Shown here piece by piece: positions 18,426 to 29,647 of a stretch of DNA of 64,000 bases (its first letter is position 1; every line of letters begins with the position of its first letter). Origin of the DNA: Rubellimicrobium arenae (GTDB lineage: Bacteria; Pseudomonadota; Alphaproteobacteria; Rhodobacterales; Rhodobacteraceae); assembly GCF_017916295.1 (NCBI RefSeq), contig NZ_JAFMSS010000001.1, positions 62,001-126,000 of the forward strand. Reading direction: 5' to 3'. Below the pieces are notes generated by a model. The model saw only the letters and a list, made by a program, of their open reading frames with translations. It was not told the origin of the DNA and did not search any database. The translations under genes were made by a program, and so were the position numbers.

Positions 18426-19589
18426 CTACAGGAGGCCGCGTCCCGCCAGGTTCCGCATCAGAGCGCCCGCCCCAAAGGTCCATTCGGGGGCCTCGGTGGC
18501 CAGCCGAACGGTGTTCACAAGGCGGCCCAGCGGCGGCGCGGCGATGGTGACGACATCGCCCGGATGGTGCGTGAAGCCCTGCCCCGGCGCGTCCCGATCC
18601 TCGGTCGGCGCGAAGAGCGTGCCGAGGTAGAGCATGAACCCGTCCGGATACTGGTGGTGACGCCCCCTTGTCTGGGCCACCAGGTCCAGCGGGTCGCGGC
18701 TGATCTCGGACATGCTGGAGCGCCCTTGCAGGATGTGGCCGTCCTCCCCCTCGACTTGCAGCGACAGCTCCAGGCGGCGGACCTCCTCCATGCCGAAGCC
18801 GTCGTCCAGAAGCCGGATGAACGGCCCGATCGAGGCCGAAGCGTTGTTGTCCTTGGCCTTGCCGAGCAGAAGCGCCGACCGGCCTTCGACATCCCGCAGG
18901 TTCACGTCGTTGCCCAGCGTCGCCCCGCGGACGCGCCCGCGCGAATCCACCGCCAGCACGACCTCGGGCTCCGGGTTGTTCCAGCGGGACACCGGATGCA
19001 GCCCGACATCCGCTCCCCAGCCGACGGCCGCCAGAGGCTGGCACTTGGTAAACACCTCGGCGTCGGGGCCGATCCCGACCTCCAGGTACTGCGACCACAG
19101 CCCTTCCTGTTGCAGCAGGCGCTTGACCTCCTCCGCCTCCTCGGACCCGGGCACGAGATCGCGGAGCCGTTCGCCCACGACGGCGCTGACCCGGCCCCGG
19201 ATCGCTTCGGCACGGGTGGGATCGCCCCCGGCACGCTCCTCGATCACCCGTTCGATCATGGACCGGGCAAAGGTCACGCCGCAGGCCTTAATCGCCTGAA
19301 GATCTGCGGGCGCGAGCAGCCTGGTCGCGTCCGGGTCGCCGGACCGCGCCGCCCCGAGGCTCGCCGCCGCGATCTCCTCGACCGACCCGACGTCGTCACC
19401 AGTCGCGCCCGCCACGAAGTCCAGGAGGTCGTTGCGGTCGAGCAGCGCGCTCATGGTCGGCACCTCGGCCGAGGTGATGTCCAGAAGCCGTCCGCCGCGC
19501 AGGGCCACCACGGCCGGTCCCCGGCCCGCGCGCCAGATCCGCCCCACGAAAATTCCCTCGGCCGGCAAGGCCAGAGTCGCGTCGTCCAT
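18426..19589 (-). CDS. FAH-family dehydratase, XylX-like (2-keto-3-deoxypentonate dehydratase)
   Basis: A 387-residue protein with a C-terminal fumarylacetoacetate-hydrolase fold. The FAH metal-site region is recognisable: GLWSQYLEVGIGPDAEVFTK, NNPEPEVVL, LGNDVNLRDVEGRSALLLGKAKDNNAS, and QYPDGFMLYLGTLFAP. Length and these segments resemble Caulobacter XylX, which dehydrates 2-keto-3-deoxy-D-xylonate to alpha-ketoglutarate semialdehyde. That product is the substrate inferred for the aldehyde dehydrogenase at 12177-13712. I chose the start at 19589 because GGGAGGACTGAC precedes it. The xylonate dehydratase and pentose dehydrogenase of such a route are not in the window, so the pathway assignment is inference. 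Confidence 0.8.
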   Translation of the reverse strand: MDDATLALPAEGIFVGRIWRAGRGPAVVALRGGRLLDITSAEVPTMSALLDRNDLLDFVAGATGDDVGSVEEIAAASLGAARSGDPDATRLLAPADLQAIKACGVTFARSMIERVIEERAGGDPTRAEAIRGRVSAVVGERLRDLVPGSEEAEEVKRLLQQEGLWSQYLEVGIGPDAEVFTKCQPLAAVGWGADVGLHPVSRWNNPEPEVVLAVDSRGRVRGATLGNDVNLRDVEGRSALLLGKAKDNNASASIGPFIRLLDDGFGMEEVRRLELSLQVEGEDGHILQGRSSMSEISRDPLDLVAQTRGRHHQYPDGFMLYLGTLFAPTEDRDAPGQGFTHHPGDVVTIAAPPLGRLVNTVRLATEAPEWTFGAGALMRNLAGRGLL

Positions 19590-19648
19590 GTCAGTCCTCC
19601 CTGTCTCGGGCCAGATTGTCAGGCTGCGGCCGCGACCGGAAGGGCGGC

Positions 19649-22600
19649 CTACTCGGCCGGGGCGCCGTGATCCGGCGGCGCCGGAAACAGCCCCGACGCC
19701 CACCGCCCAAGGCTGTCCATGAAGGTCAGCGCGACCGGCACCACCACCAGGGTCAGCAAGGTCGAGGATATCAGGCCCCCGATGACCGCGTGGGCCATGG
19801 GCGCGTTCTGTCCGCTCCCGCCATGCAGGTTGAGAGCGAGCGGCAGCATCCCGAAGATCATGGCAAGCGTGGTCATGACGATCGGCCGGAACCGGGTCTG
19901 GCCCGCCTCGACCAGAGCGTCATACAGGTTCGCTCCATCCCGGACCCTCTGGTTCGCGTTGTCCACCAGCAGGATCGCATTCTTCACGACCAGTCCCATC
20001 AGCATCACCACGCCGATGACCGAGAACATGTTCAGCGTCGAGCCTCCGACCAGGAGCCCGATCAGCACGCCGCTGATCGAGAACGGCAGCGACATCATGA
20101 TCGCCAGCGGCTGGAGGAAGCTGCCGAACTGCGACGCCAGCACCAGGTAGATGAACACGACCGCAAGGACGAGCGCCGTCTGCGCCGACTGTCCTCCTTC
20201 CTCCAGCTGCTCGCCTTCGCCGCCTTCGGTGATCCGGTAGCCCAGAGGCAGGTCGACGGCCGCAACGGCGCGGGACACCTCGGCGCGCACGTCGCCCAAC
20301 GCGCGGTCGGAGATGTTGGCATCGATGGTGATGTTTCGGAGGCCATCGGACCGGCTGATCTGGGTGGCCCCCGTCGAGGGCACCAGCCGCACCACCTGGT
20401 CGAGCCGGATGAACCCGCCGCCATCCCCCGTCGCGATCGGCAGGGCCCCCAAGGCAAGGGCGTCGTTCCTCAGCGCCTCGGGCAGTTGCACGTTGATCTC
20501 ATGGCTCAGCCCCTCGGGCGAGGTCCAGTCGCCGACCCGCTGGCCGCCCAGGAGGGTGGACAGCGTCCCGGCGACCGTCTCGAGGTTCACCCCAAAGTCC
20601 TCCGCCGCCGCCCGGTCAAGCCGCACGGCCAGGGTCGGCTGCACGTCCTCCAGGCTCGAGGTCACGTCGGTGATGCCGTCGATGGCCCGCAGCCGCGCCA
20701 TCAGCTCCTCGGCCAGCCGCTCCAGCGCGACGAAGCTGTCGCCCCCGATCGTCAGTTCCAGTGGCGAGGCGATGGCCCCGAACCCGTTCGCCGCCCCCAG
20801 ATTCACGTCGATGCCCGGCACGACCCGGAGCGCCTCGCGCACGGCCCGCGTCATCTGCTGGGGCGTCCGGTCGCGGTCCTCGGCGGGCACGAGCGTCACG
20901 TTCACCGTCGCCCGCGTCGATCCGCCTGCGTTCATGCCCGAATTGATGGTGGCATAGGTCCGCTCCACCTCGGGGAAGGAGGTGATGATCGCATCCACCT
21001 GCCGGACCTTGGCGGCGGTGTAGTCGAGGGACGATCCCGCCGGAGTCTCGAACCGGACGCGGAACTCGCCCGTATCCACGGTGGGCTGGAACTCCACCCC
21101 GATCCGCGGCACCAGCATCAGGCTCGCCCCGAGAGCGAGGAACGCGGCCAGTAGCGTCGTGTACCGATGCCGGAGCACGATGCGGACCAGCCGCCCGTAG
21201 CCGCGGGCCAGCGCCTCGAAGGCCCGGTCGAACTGGTGGACGGCGCGCCAGATCGGCCCCTTGCGGCTGCGCGGGTCCACGGCCGGATCGTACCACACCG
21301 ACGACATCATCGGGTCGAGCGTGAAGGCGACGAACAGGGAGATCAGGACCGCCACGGACACCGTGACCCCGAACTGGAGGAAGAACCGTCCGATGATGCC
21401 TTCCATGAAGGCGACCGGCAGGAAGACCGCCACGATCGAGAACGTCGTGGCGAGCACGGCGAGCCCGATCTCGTCGGTCCCCTCGAGCGCGGCGCGACGG
21501 TGGGACTTCCCCATGTTGAGATGGCGGACGATGTTCTCGCGCACCACGATGGCGTCGTCGATCAGCAGGCCGATGGCGAGGCTCAGCGCCAGCAGCGTCA
21601 TGATGTTGAGCGTGAAGCCCAGCATCCAGAGCACCGTCATCGTGCCGATCACCGAGATGGGCAGCGTCAGGCCGGTGATCAGGGTGGACCGCCAGGAGTT
21701 CAGGAACAGGAACACGATGACGGTGGCCAGGGCCGCGCCCTCGATCAGCATGGACTGGACGCTTTCGAAGCTGTCCTCCACCTCGACCGCGTTGTCGCGC
21801 ACCACATCGATGCTCGCGCCTTCGGGCAGGGCACCATCCAGCAGCTCGGCGATGGCGGCTCGGACCTCCTGCGCGACCTCGACGGTGTTGGCGCCCTGCT
21901 GCTTGATGATGTCGATGGCCAGCGCCCGCTCGCCGTCCAGCAGGGCGAGCGAGGTCGGCTCGGACTCCCCCTGGGCCACGGTCGCCACGTCCCGCAGTCG
22001 CACGGGCTGCCCGTTCTGGCTGCCCACGGTGATGCCTAGAAAGTCCTGGGCGTCGCGGATCCGCCCCTCCACGGTCACGGTCTGCACGTCGGTCCGCGAC
22101 TTCAGGCTGCCCGCCGGGCGGTCCTGGTTCTCGCGGGCGAGCGCGGCGGTGATCTGCTCGACCCCAAGGCCGAAGGCGTACATGCGGTTCGGATCCACCA
22201 GGATGTCGACCTGCCGGGTCGTGCCGCCCACCACCGACGCGCTTCCCACCCCCTGGATCGCGAGAAGGCGCCGCGCGACGACATCCTCGGCCAGCGCGGT
22301 CAGGTCGCGGGTGGACAGGCCCGGCGCGCTGACCGCGAGCGACATCACAGGCTGGGAGGACGGGTCGAAACGAAGGACGCGCGCGTCCTCGGCCCCGTCC
22401 GGGAAGGCGGCCTCGACCTGCGCCAGCTTGTCCCGCACGTCCTGCGCGGCGTCCGCGGAACGGACGCCCAGGTCGAAGCTGAGGATGACCTGCGCCGCCC
22501 CCGTCCGTGAGGTGGAGCGGATCTCGTCGATCCCGGCGATCGTCGCCATCTGCTCCTCCAGCGGGTCGACGATCTCCTCCTCGACGGCTTCGGGGCTCGC

Positions 22601-22759
22601 GCCCGGAAAGGACACGACGATGGCCACCACCGGCACATCCACGTTGGGCAGCTGGTCGATCGCCAGCCGCTGGTACGACACGAATCCGAAGATCGTGATG
22701 GCCAGCATCACCATGGTCGCAAAGACCGGCTGCGCCACGCTGATCCGGGTCAGGAACAC
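19649..22759 (-). CDS. RND-family efflux pump inner-membrane protein (HAE1-like)
   Basis: A 1036-residue proton-driven resistance-nodulation-division pump with twelve predicted membrane helices and two large periplasmic loops. TM4 has LALSLAIGLLIDDAIVVREN, whose Asp pair forms the proton relay, and TM10 has VMLMGLVVKNAILLVDNAN with the partner Lys. The N-terminal helix FATMVMLAITIFGFVSY is standard. It is separated by only one base from the adaptor gene upstream, so the two form an operon. No outer-membrane TolC-type channel is encoded nearby. The sequence is of the broad AcrB/MdtB-like group; the substrates are unknown. Confidence 0.93.
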   Translation of the reverse strand: MFLTRISVAQPVFATMVMLAITIFGFVSYQRLAIDQLPNVDVPVVAIVVSFPGASPEAVEEEIVDPLEEQMATIAGIDEIRSTSRTGAAQVILSFDLGVRSADAAQDVRDKLAQVEAAFPDGAEDARVLRFDPSSQPVMSLAVSAPGLSTRDLTALAEDVVARRLLAIQGVGSASVVGGTTRQVDILVDPNRMYAFGLGVEQITAALARENQDRPAGSLKSRTDVQTVTVEGRIRDAQDFLGITVGSQNGQPVRLRDVATVAQGESEPTSLALLDGERALAIDIIKQQGANTVEVAQEVRAAIAELLDGALPEGASIDVVRDNAVEVEDSFESVQSMLIEGAALATVIVFLFLNSWRSTLITGLTLPISVIGTMTVLWMLGFTLNIMTLLALSLAIGLLIDDAIVVRENIVRHLNMGKSHRRAALEGTDEIGLAVLATTFSIVAVFLPVAFMEGIIGRFFLQFGVTVSVAVLISLFVAFTLDPMMSSVWYDPAVDPRSRKGPIWRAVHQFDRAFEALARGYGRLVRIVLRHRYTTLLAAFLALGASLMLVPRIGVEFQPTVDTGEFRVRFETPAGSSLDYTAAKVRQVDAIITSFPEVERTYATINSGMNAGGSTRATVNVTLVPAEDRDRTPQQMTRAVREALRVVPGIDVNLGAANGFGAIASPLELTIGGDSFVALERLAEELMARLRAIDGITDVTSSLEDVQPTLAVRLDRAAAEDFGVNLETVAGTLSTLLGGQRVGDWTSPEGLSHEINVQLPEALRNDALALGALPIATGDGGGFIRLDQVVRLVPSTGATQISRSDGLRNITIDANISDRALGDVRAEVSRAVAAVDLPLGYRITEGGEGEQLEEGGQSAQTALVLAVVFIYLVLASQFGSFLQPLAIMMSLPFSISGVLIGLLVGGSTLNMFSVIGVVMLMGLVVKNAILLVDNANQRVRDGANLYDALVEAGQTRFRPIVMTTLAMIFGMLPLALNLHGGSGQNAPMAHAVIGGLISSTLLTLVVVPVALTFMDSLGRWASGLFPAPPDHGAPAE

Positions 22760-22760
22760 G

Positions 22761-23999
22761 TCAGAAGTCCACCAATTCGACCGGCTGGCCGGCCTCCAGA
22801 TCCGGCAGCGCAGCGGTCACGATCCGCTCGCCGGCCGTGAGGCCCTGGACCTGGACCAGATCGCCCTGCCAGCTTTCGCCCACGCTCACGTCGCGCCGCG
22901 CAAGGGCGTCGCCGACGATGGCAAGGACATGGGTCCCGGAGTCGTCCTCGCGCAGGGCGGTGCGCGGCACGGCAAGAGCGTCGGTGGCCTCGGCCACCAC
23001 GATCGCGCCGGTGCCGAACATTCCGCCCACGAGGGCTCCGTCGGCGTTGTCCACCGCGACAAAGGCGGTCAGGGTTCGCGTCCCCTCCTCGGCCACGGGG
23101 GCGATCCGCTCCACGACGCCGGCGAAGGTGCGACCCTCGACGCCATCCACCTCCAGATCCACCCTCTGCCCAGGCCGAAGCTGCGCGCCGGCCGCGACGG
23201 GGGCGGACGCCACCATCTCCATCCGGGTCGGATCCACGATCGTCAGGAGCGGCGTCCCCGCCGCCACGACGGTCCCGGGCTCCACCGAGCGGGACGCCAC
23301 GACCCCGGCAAAGGGGGCACGCACCGTCGCGCCCGCGAGCGCGATCTCCGCCGCGCGAATCTGATCCTCCTGCGCCGCCAGCGTCGCCTGCTGGGCGGCG
23401 ATGCTGGCCTGGAGGTCCTCCAGCGACGCCTCGGCCGCGACTCCCCGTCCGACCAGCGCCTGTTGCCGTTCAAGCTGCCGCTGCGCGAGACCAAGCTGCG
23501 CCCGCGTGGCCTCGGCGTTGCTCCGGGCGAGCGTCATGTCCAGCGTCAGCCGCTGGACATCCACCTGCACCAGCGTCGCGCCGGGCTCGACCGCGTCCCC
23601 GGGCCGAACCGCGACCTCATCCACGCGTCCGCCGGTCTCGGCCGACAGGTCGGCCCGTTGCCAGGGCCGCAGGCTGCCCAGCACCTCGACGGTCCGCCGG
23701 AGCGTCGCAGGCTCCAGCGTGGTCCACTCGTCGCGGTTGATCTGCATGACGGCGGGCTGCGTCGCTTCCGTCGTCGGCACGGAGGGCGCGGCTTCGGGCG
23801 ACCGCCACCACCAGGCCGCCGCGCCCACGACCGCCAGAAGGGCCACCACCAGCACGGCGGGCCAGCGGCGCCGGACGGGGTGGCCTAGGCGTGCACGCTC
23901 GGCCGCCGCGCGCTCGCGCCGCGACATGGCCCAGTCGGGCTTTGCCAGGGGGTCCACCGACCCGAGATCCGCAATGTCCTTGGCCATCCTCGCCGCCAT
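22761..23999 (-). CDS. RND efflux periplasmic adaptor (membrane fusion protein)
   Basis: Bridges the RND pump to an outer-membrane channel. About 45 cytosolic residues precede a signal-anchor helix (WPAVLVVALLAVVGAAAWWW). The protein then has a biotinyl-lipoyl-like strand (GRVDEVAVRPGDAVEPGATLVQVD), a long alpha-helical hairpin rich in Ala, Gln and Arg, a second lipoyl half (ATVRAPFAGVVASRSVEPG) and a beta-barrel. No lipobox Cys is present. The start is uncertain among ATGs at 24023, 23999 and 23987 because none has a strong ribosome site; 23999 gives 412 residues. It is the first gene of the two-gene pump operon. Confidence 0.88.
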   Translation of the reverse strand: MAARMAKDIADLGSVDPLAKPDWAMSRRERAAAERARLGHPVRRRWPAVLVVALLAVVGAAAWWWRSPEAAPSVPTTEATQPAVMQINRDEWTTLEPATLRRTVEVLGSLRPWQRADLSAETGGRVDEVAVRPGDAVEPGATLVQVDVQRLTLDMTLARSNAEATRAQLGLAQRQLERQQALVGRGVAAEASLEDLQASIAAQQATLAAQEDQIRAAEIALAGATVRAPFAGVVASRSVEPGTVVAAGTPLLTIVDPTRMEMVASAPVAAGAQLRPGQRVDLEVDGVEGRTFAGVVERIAPVAEEGTRTLTAFVAVDNADGALVGGMFGTGAIVVAEATDALAVPRTALREDDSGTHVLAIVGDALARRDVSVGESWQGDLVQVQGLTAGERIVTAALPDLEAGQPVELVDF

Positions 24000-24129
24000 G
24001 AGAAGCGGCGCCGTCCACCGCATCCCAGAGGTAGGGCCGGGGCTCGCTCCGGTTCAAGGCCACATGGGGCCACCACGCGCAGAGGTGACCCGGGGCCGTC
24101 CGCGATTGTGGGCCCCAGGGGGCGTCGGG

Positions 24130-25155
<1,026 letters not shown>

Positions 25156-25158
25156 GGC

Positions 25159-25991
<833 letters not shown>

Positions 25992-25992
<1 letters not shown>

Positions 25993-26972
25993 CAGCTGCG
26001 CTCCCCGCTCAGGTCGACGCGGCCCAACCAGATGTAAAGGGCCACAAAGATCGCGATGATCGCGAACAGCAACGTCGACTGCGCCGAGCCCTCGCCGTAG
26101 TCGCCGAACTGCTGGAGGTTGAGGTAGCTCAGCACCGACATGGTGACCGTGCCCTCGGACCGAGGCGTGAGGACATAGATCAGGTCGAAGATCCGGAGCG
26201 CGTCGAGCAGGCGGAAGATCACCGCCACCATCAGCGCCGGCCGGAGCAGCGGCAGCGTCACCCGGAAGAACACCTTCAACGGGTGGATGCCGTCGATCCG
26301 GGCGCTCTCGTACATGTCGCGCGGGATCATCTGCAGCCCCGCGAGCATGAGGAGGGCCATGAAGGGCGTCGTCTTCCAGACGTCCACGATCAGCACCGCG
26401 ATCATCGCCGTATCCGGGCGCGCGGTCCAGGCGATCGGCGCATCGATGAGGCCGACCGACAGGAGCATGCTGTTGATGATGCCGAACTGGTCGTTGAGCA
26501 TCCAGCCCCACATCCGCGCCGACACGATGGTCGGGATCGCCCAGGGGATCAGGATGGCCGCCCGCACGAGGCCACGGCCCCGGAACTCGGAGTTGAGCAC
26601 CAGCGCGACCAGGAGGCCCAGCACGGTCTCGAGAGCGACGGAGATGAAGGAGAACCGGACCGTGTTCCAGACCGCGTTCCACCAATCCGCGTCGGCCAGG
26701 ACGCCGCGCCATCGGATCTCGCCGTTGTCGCGCACGCGCCAGGTCAGGTAATTCTCAAAGCCCACCCATTCCGACTGACCATTGAAGATCGTGTCCGACG
26801 TGGCGTCGGTGAACGAATACATGATCGACCGGAACAGCGGCCAGGCTGCGACGAAGAACAGCATGAGGAGCATCGGGGCCAGGAACCAGAAGGCAGCGCG
26901 CGCCCTCTGCTGCTGGAGCCCCGTTTCCCGGTGCGCTGCCCGTTCTGCGGATGCGGTGATGGTGGTGGTCAT
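25992..26972 (-). CDS. aglF: Alpha-glucoside ABC transporter permease (CUT1, MalF type)
   Basis: A 326-residue membrane permease. After a hydrophilic N-terminus, AFWFLAPMLLMLFFVAAWPLFRSIMYSFTD is the typical first helix of CUT1 MalF-type subunits. The EAA motif is MYESARIDGIHPLKVFFRVTLPLL, and a periplasmic loop of about 50 residues between helices 1 and 2 carries the WVGFENYL segment seen in the family. The start at 26972 has GGAGGA ten bases upstream; 36 nt further upstream is another ATG with no support. It is preceded by a strong intra-operon hairpin separating it from aglE. Confidence 0.9.
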
Positions 26973-27042
26973 GGGGCCGAGTCCTCCCGCTCGGTGTCGG
27001 GCGGCCACCCGCGACCCGGGGCGGCCCGTCGCCCGAAGCGGC

Positions 27043-27065
27043 CCGGGCGGGGCCTGCCCGCCCGG
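27043..27065 (-). promoter_or_regulatory. Intra-operon hairpin between aglE and aglF
   Basis: Perfect 9-bp stem CCGGGCGGG/CCCGCCCGG with a 5-nt loop, starting 18 nt after the aglE stop. Hairpins at this place in sugar ABC operons stabilise the binding-protein mRNA and lower permease expression. No T-run is seen, so full termination is unlikely. Confidence 0.55.
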
Positions 27066-27083
27066 ACCCTTTCATCCAGGGCC

Positions 27084-28373
<1,290 letters not shown>

Positions 28374-28427
28374 TAGGTCCTCCCGAATCTCGGCGGCTCC
28401 CCGCCTTTTGTTAGGCCTCGGACACGC

Positions 28428-28441
28428 CCGAAACGTTTTGG
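28428..28441. promoter_or_regulatory. LacI-type operator upstream of aglE
   Basis: CCGAAACGTTTTGG, one mismatch from the perfect 14-bp palindrome CCGAAACGTTTCGG found at 29601-29614. It has the central CG and AAACGTTT core usual for LacI-family sites and begins 55 nt upstream of aglE. Two copies flanking the regulator gene make regulation by that protein likely. Confidence 0.75.
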
Positions 28442-28546
28442 ACGTTAACGAGCGGTCGCCGCGCGCGTCAACTGTTTCGTCTCCGTCCCTGGCCCATTAA
28501 GTACGTCGCAACATTCGTCCGTCAACGAAACGGTGCGGTGGAAACG

Positions 28547-29572
28547 TCACGGCAGATTGGCCACCGACTCGCGCTGGATCAGCGCCACTTCGCCCAGTAG
28601 TTGCAGCTGGGCCATGGGCGCGCCATCGACGGCGCTGGCCAGGATGCGCGCCAGGTGCGGCCAGCCCAGCGCGAGAGGCGACCACGTGGTCGTCAGCGGC
28701 GGGTCGAAGGCCTGCGCCCGGAGGCCCGGCAGGTCGTCGTCATGGGCGACCACCGATACGTCGTCGGGCACGCGCAATCCCAGCGCCCTGAAGGCTTGAG
28801 ACAAGCCGAACGCAAGGCGAAGGTTTCCGCAGACCACGGCCGACGGCTTCGGCCCGCCGTCGCCCCAAAGCGCCACCCCGGCCAGCAATCCCTCGGCCTC
28901 GGTCATGGGACTGAACCGGTGAAGGCGCGCCTCCTCCTCCAGCCCCGCCGCCGCCAGGGCAGCCCGGTAACCGCGGCGGCGCGAGGCCGCATAGGTCCGT
29001 CCGCGCGGTCCATTGAGAAAGGCGATGCGAGGGTGGCCGGCGGCAATCAGCAATCCGGTCAGCGTTTCGGCGACGCCTCGGTTGTCGATGTCGAAATAAG
29101 GGTAGTCCTCCGGCTCCTCGATGCGGCCGTGGATCACGAAGGACACCCCGGCCTGCCGGAGAAAGGCGACCCGTCGATCCCTGAGCTCCGGATCGAGGAG
29201 CACGAAGCCGTCGATCGCCCCCCCGCTGGTCAACCGCCGATAGACCTCGACGATGTCGTCCTGCGGGTCGGCGATATGCAGGACGAAAGGCCGCCCCAGT
29301 CGTGACAGATGCTGCGACAGGGTGCCTACGATCTGAACGAACATCGCGTTCTCGCTCTCGGGCGGGATGCCTGGCAGCACGAGCCCCAGCATCCCCGACC
29401 GGCCAGTAACAAGCCGCCGCGCCGAGACGTTGGGCTGGTAGCCGAGTTCCCGCGCCGCCAGCCGGACCCGTTCCCGCGTCTCGGCCGAGACATCGGCATG
29501 GTTGTTCAAGGCCCGGCTGACCTGCGTGACGGACAGGCCCAGGTGGCGACTCAGGTCGCGAAGCGTGGTCAT
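28547..29572 (-). CDS. aglR: LacI-family repressor of the alpha-glucoside locus
   Basis: A 341-residue transcription factor. Residues 1-55 form the LacI DNA-binding domain: TLRDLSRHLGLSVTQVSRALNNHADVS, then ETRERVRLAARELGY with the hinge helix. Residues about 60-341 form a periplasmic-binding-like effector domain (GMLGLVLPGIPPESENAMF, FDIDNRGVAETLTGLLIAAGHPRIAFL). The start at 29572 has GGGGAGGA upstream; a much longer open frame reaching 30505 runs antisense through aglA and is not credible. It sits between aglE and the divergent aglA, with one operator copy on each side, so it probably represses both and itself until an alpha-glucoside binds. Confidence 0.88.
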   Translation of the reverse strand: MTTLRDLSRHLGLSVTQVSRALNNHADVSAETRERVRLAARELGYQPNVSARRLVTGRSGMLGLVLPGIPPESENAMFVQIVGTLSQHLSRLGRPFVLHIADPQDDIVEVYRRLTSGGAIDGFVLLDPELRDRRVAFLRQAGVSFVIHGRIEEPEDYPYFDIDNRGVAETLTGLLIAAGHPRIAFLNGPRGRTYAASRRRGYRAALAAAGLEEEARLHRFSPMTEAEGLLAGVALWGDGGPKPSAVVCGNLRLAFGLSQAFRALGLRVPDDVSVVAHDDDLPGLRAQAFDPPLTTTWSPLALGWPHLARILASAVDGAPMAQLQLLGEVALIQRESVANLP

Positions 29573-29600
29573 CTCGTCCTCCCCTCGGCATATTGCCAAA

Positions 29601-29614
29601 CCGAAACGTTTCGG
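29601..29614. promoter_or_regulatory. Perfect LacI-type operator between aglR and aglA
   Basis: CCGAAACGTTTCGG, a perfect 14-bp palindrome, 28 nt upstream of aglR and 33 nt upstream of aglA. It matches the aglE site at 13 of 14 positions. Its place between divergent starts allows one dimer to control both genes. Confidence 0.82.
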
Positions 29615-29647
29615 ACAAGGCTGACGAGGTAGGCAGCGGAGGGCGTC

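Noticed and set aside
21261..23888. Open frame of 875 codons on the + strand opposite the RND genes
   Set aside because: Antisense shadow; Ser/Arg/Thr-rich with no recognisable domain.
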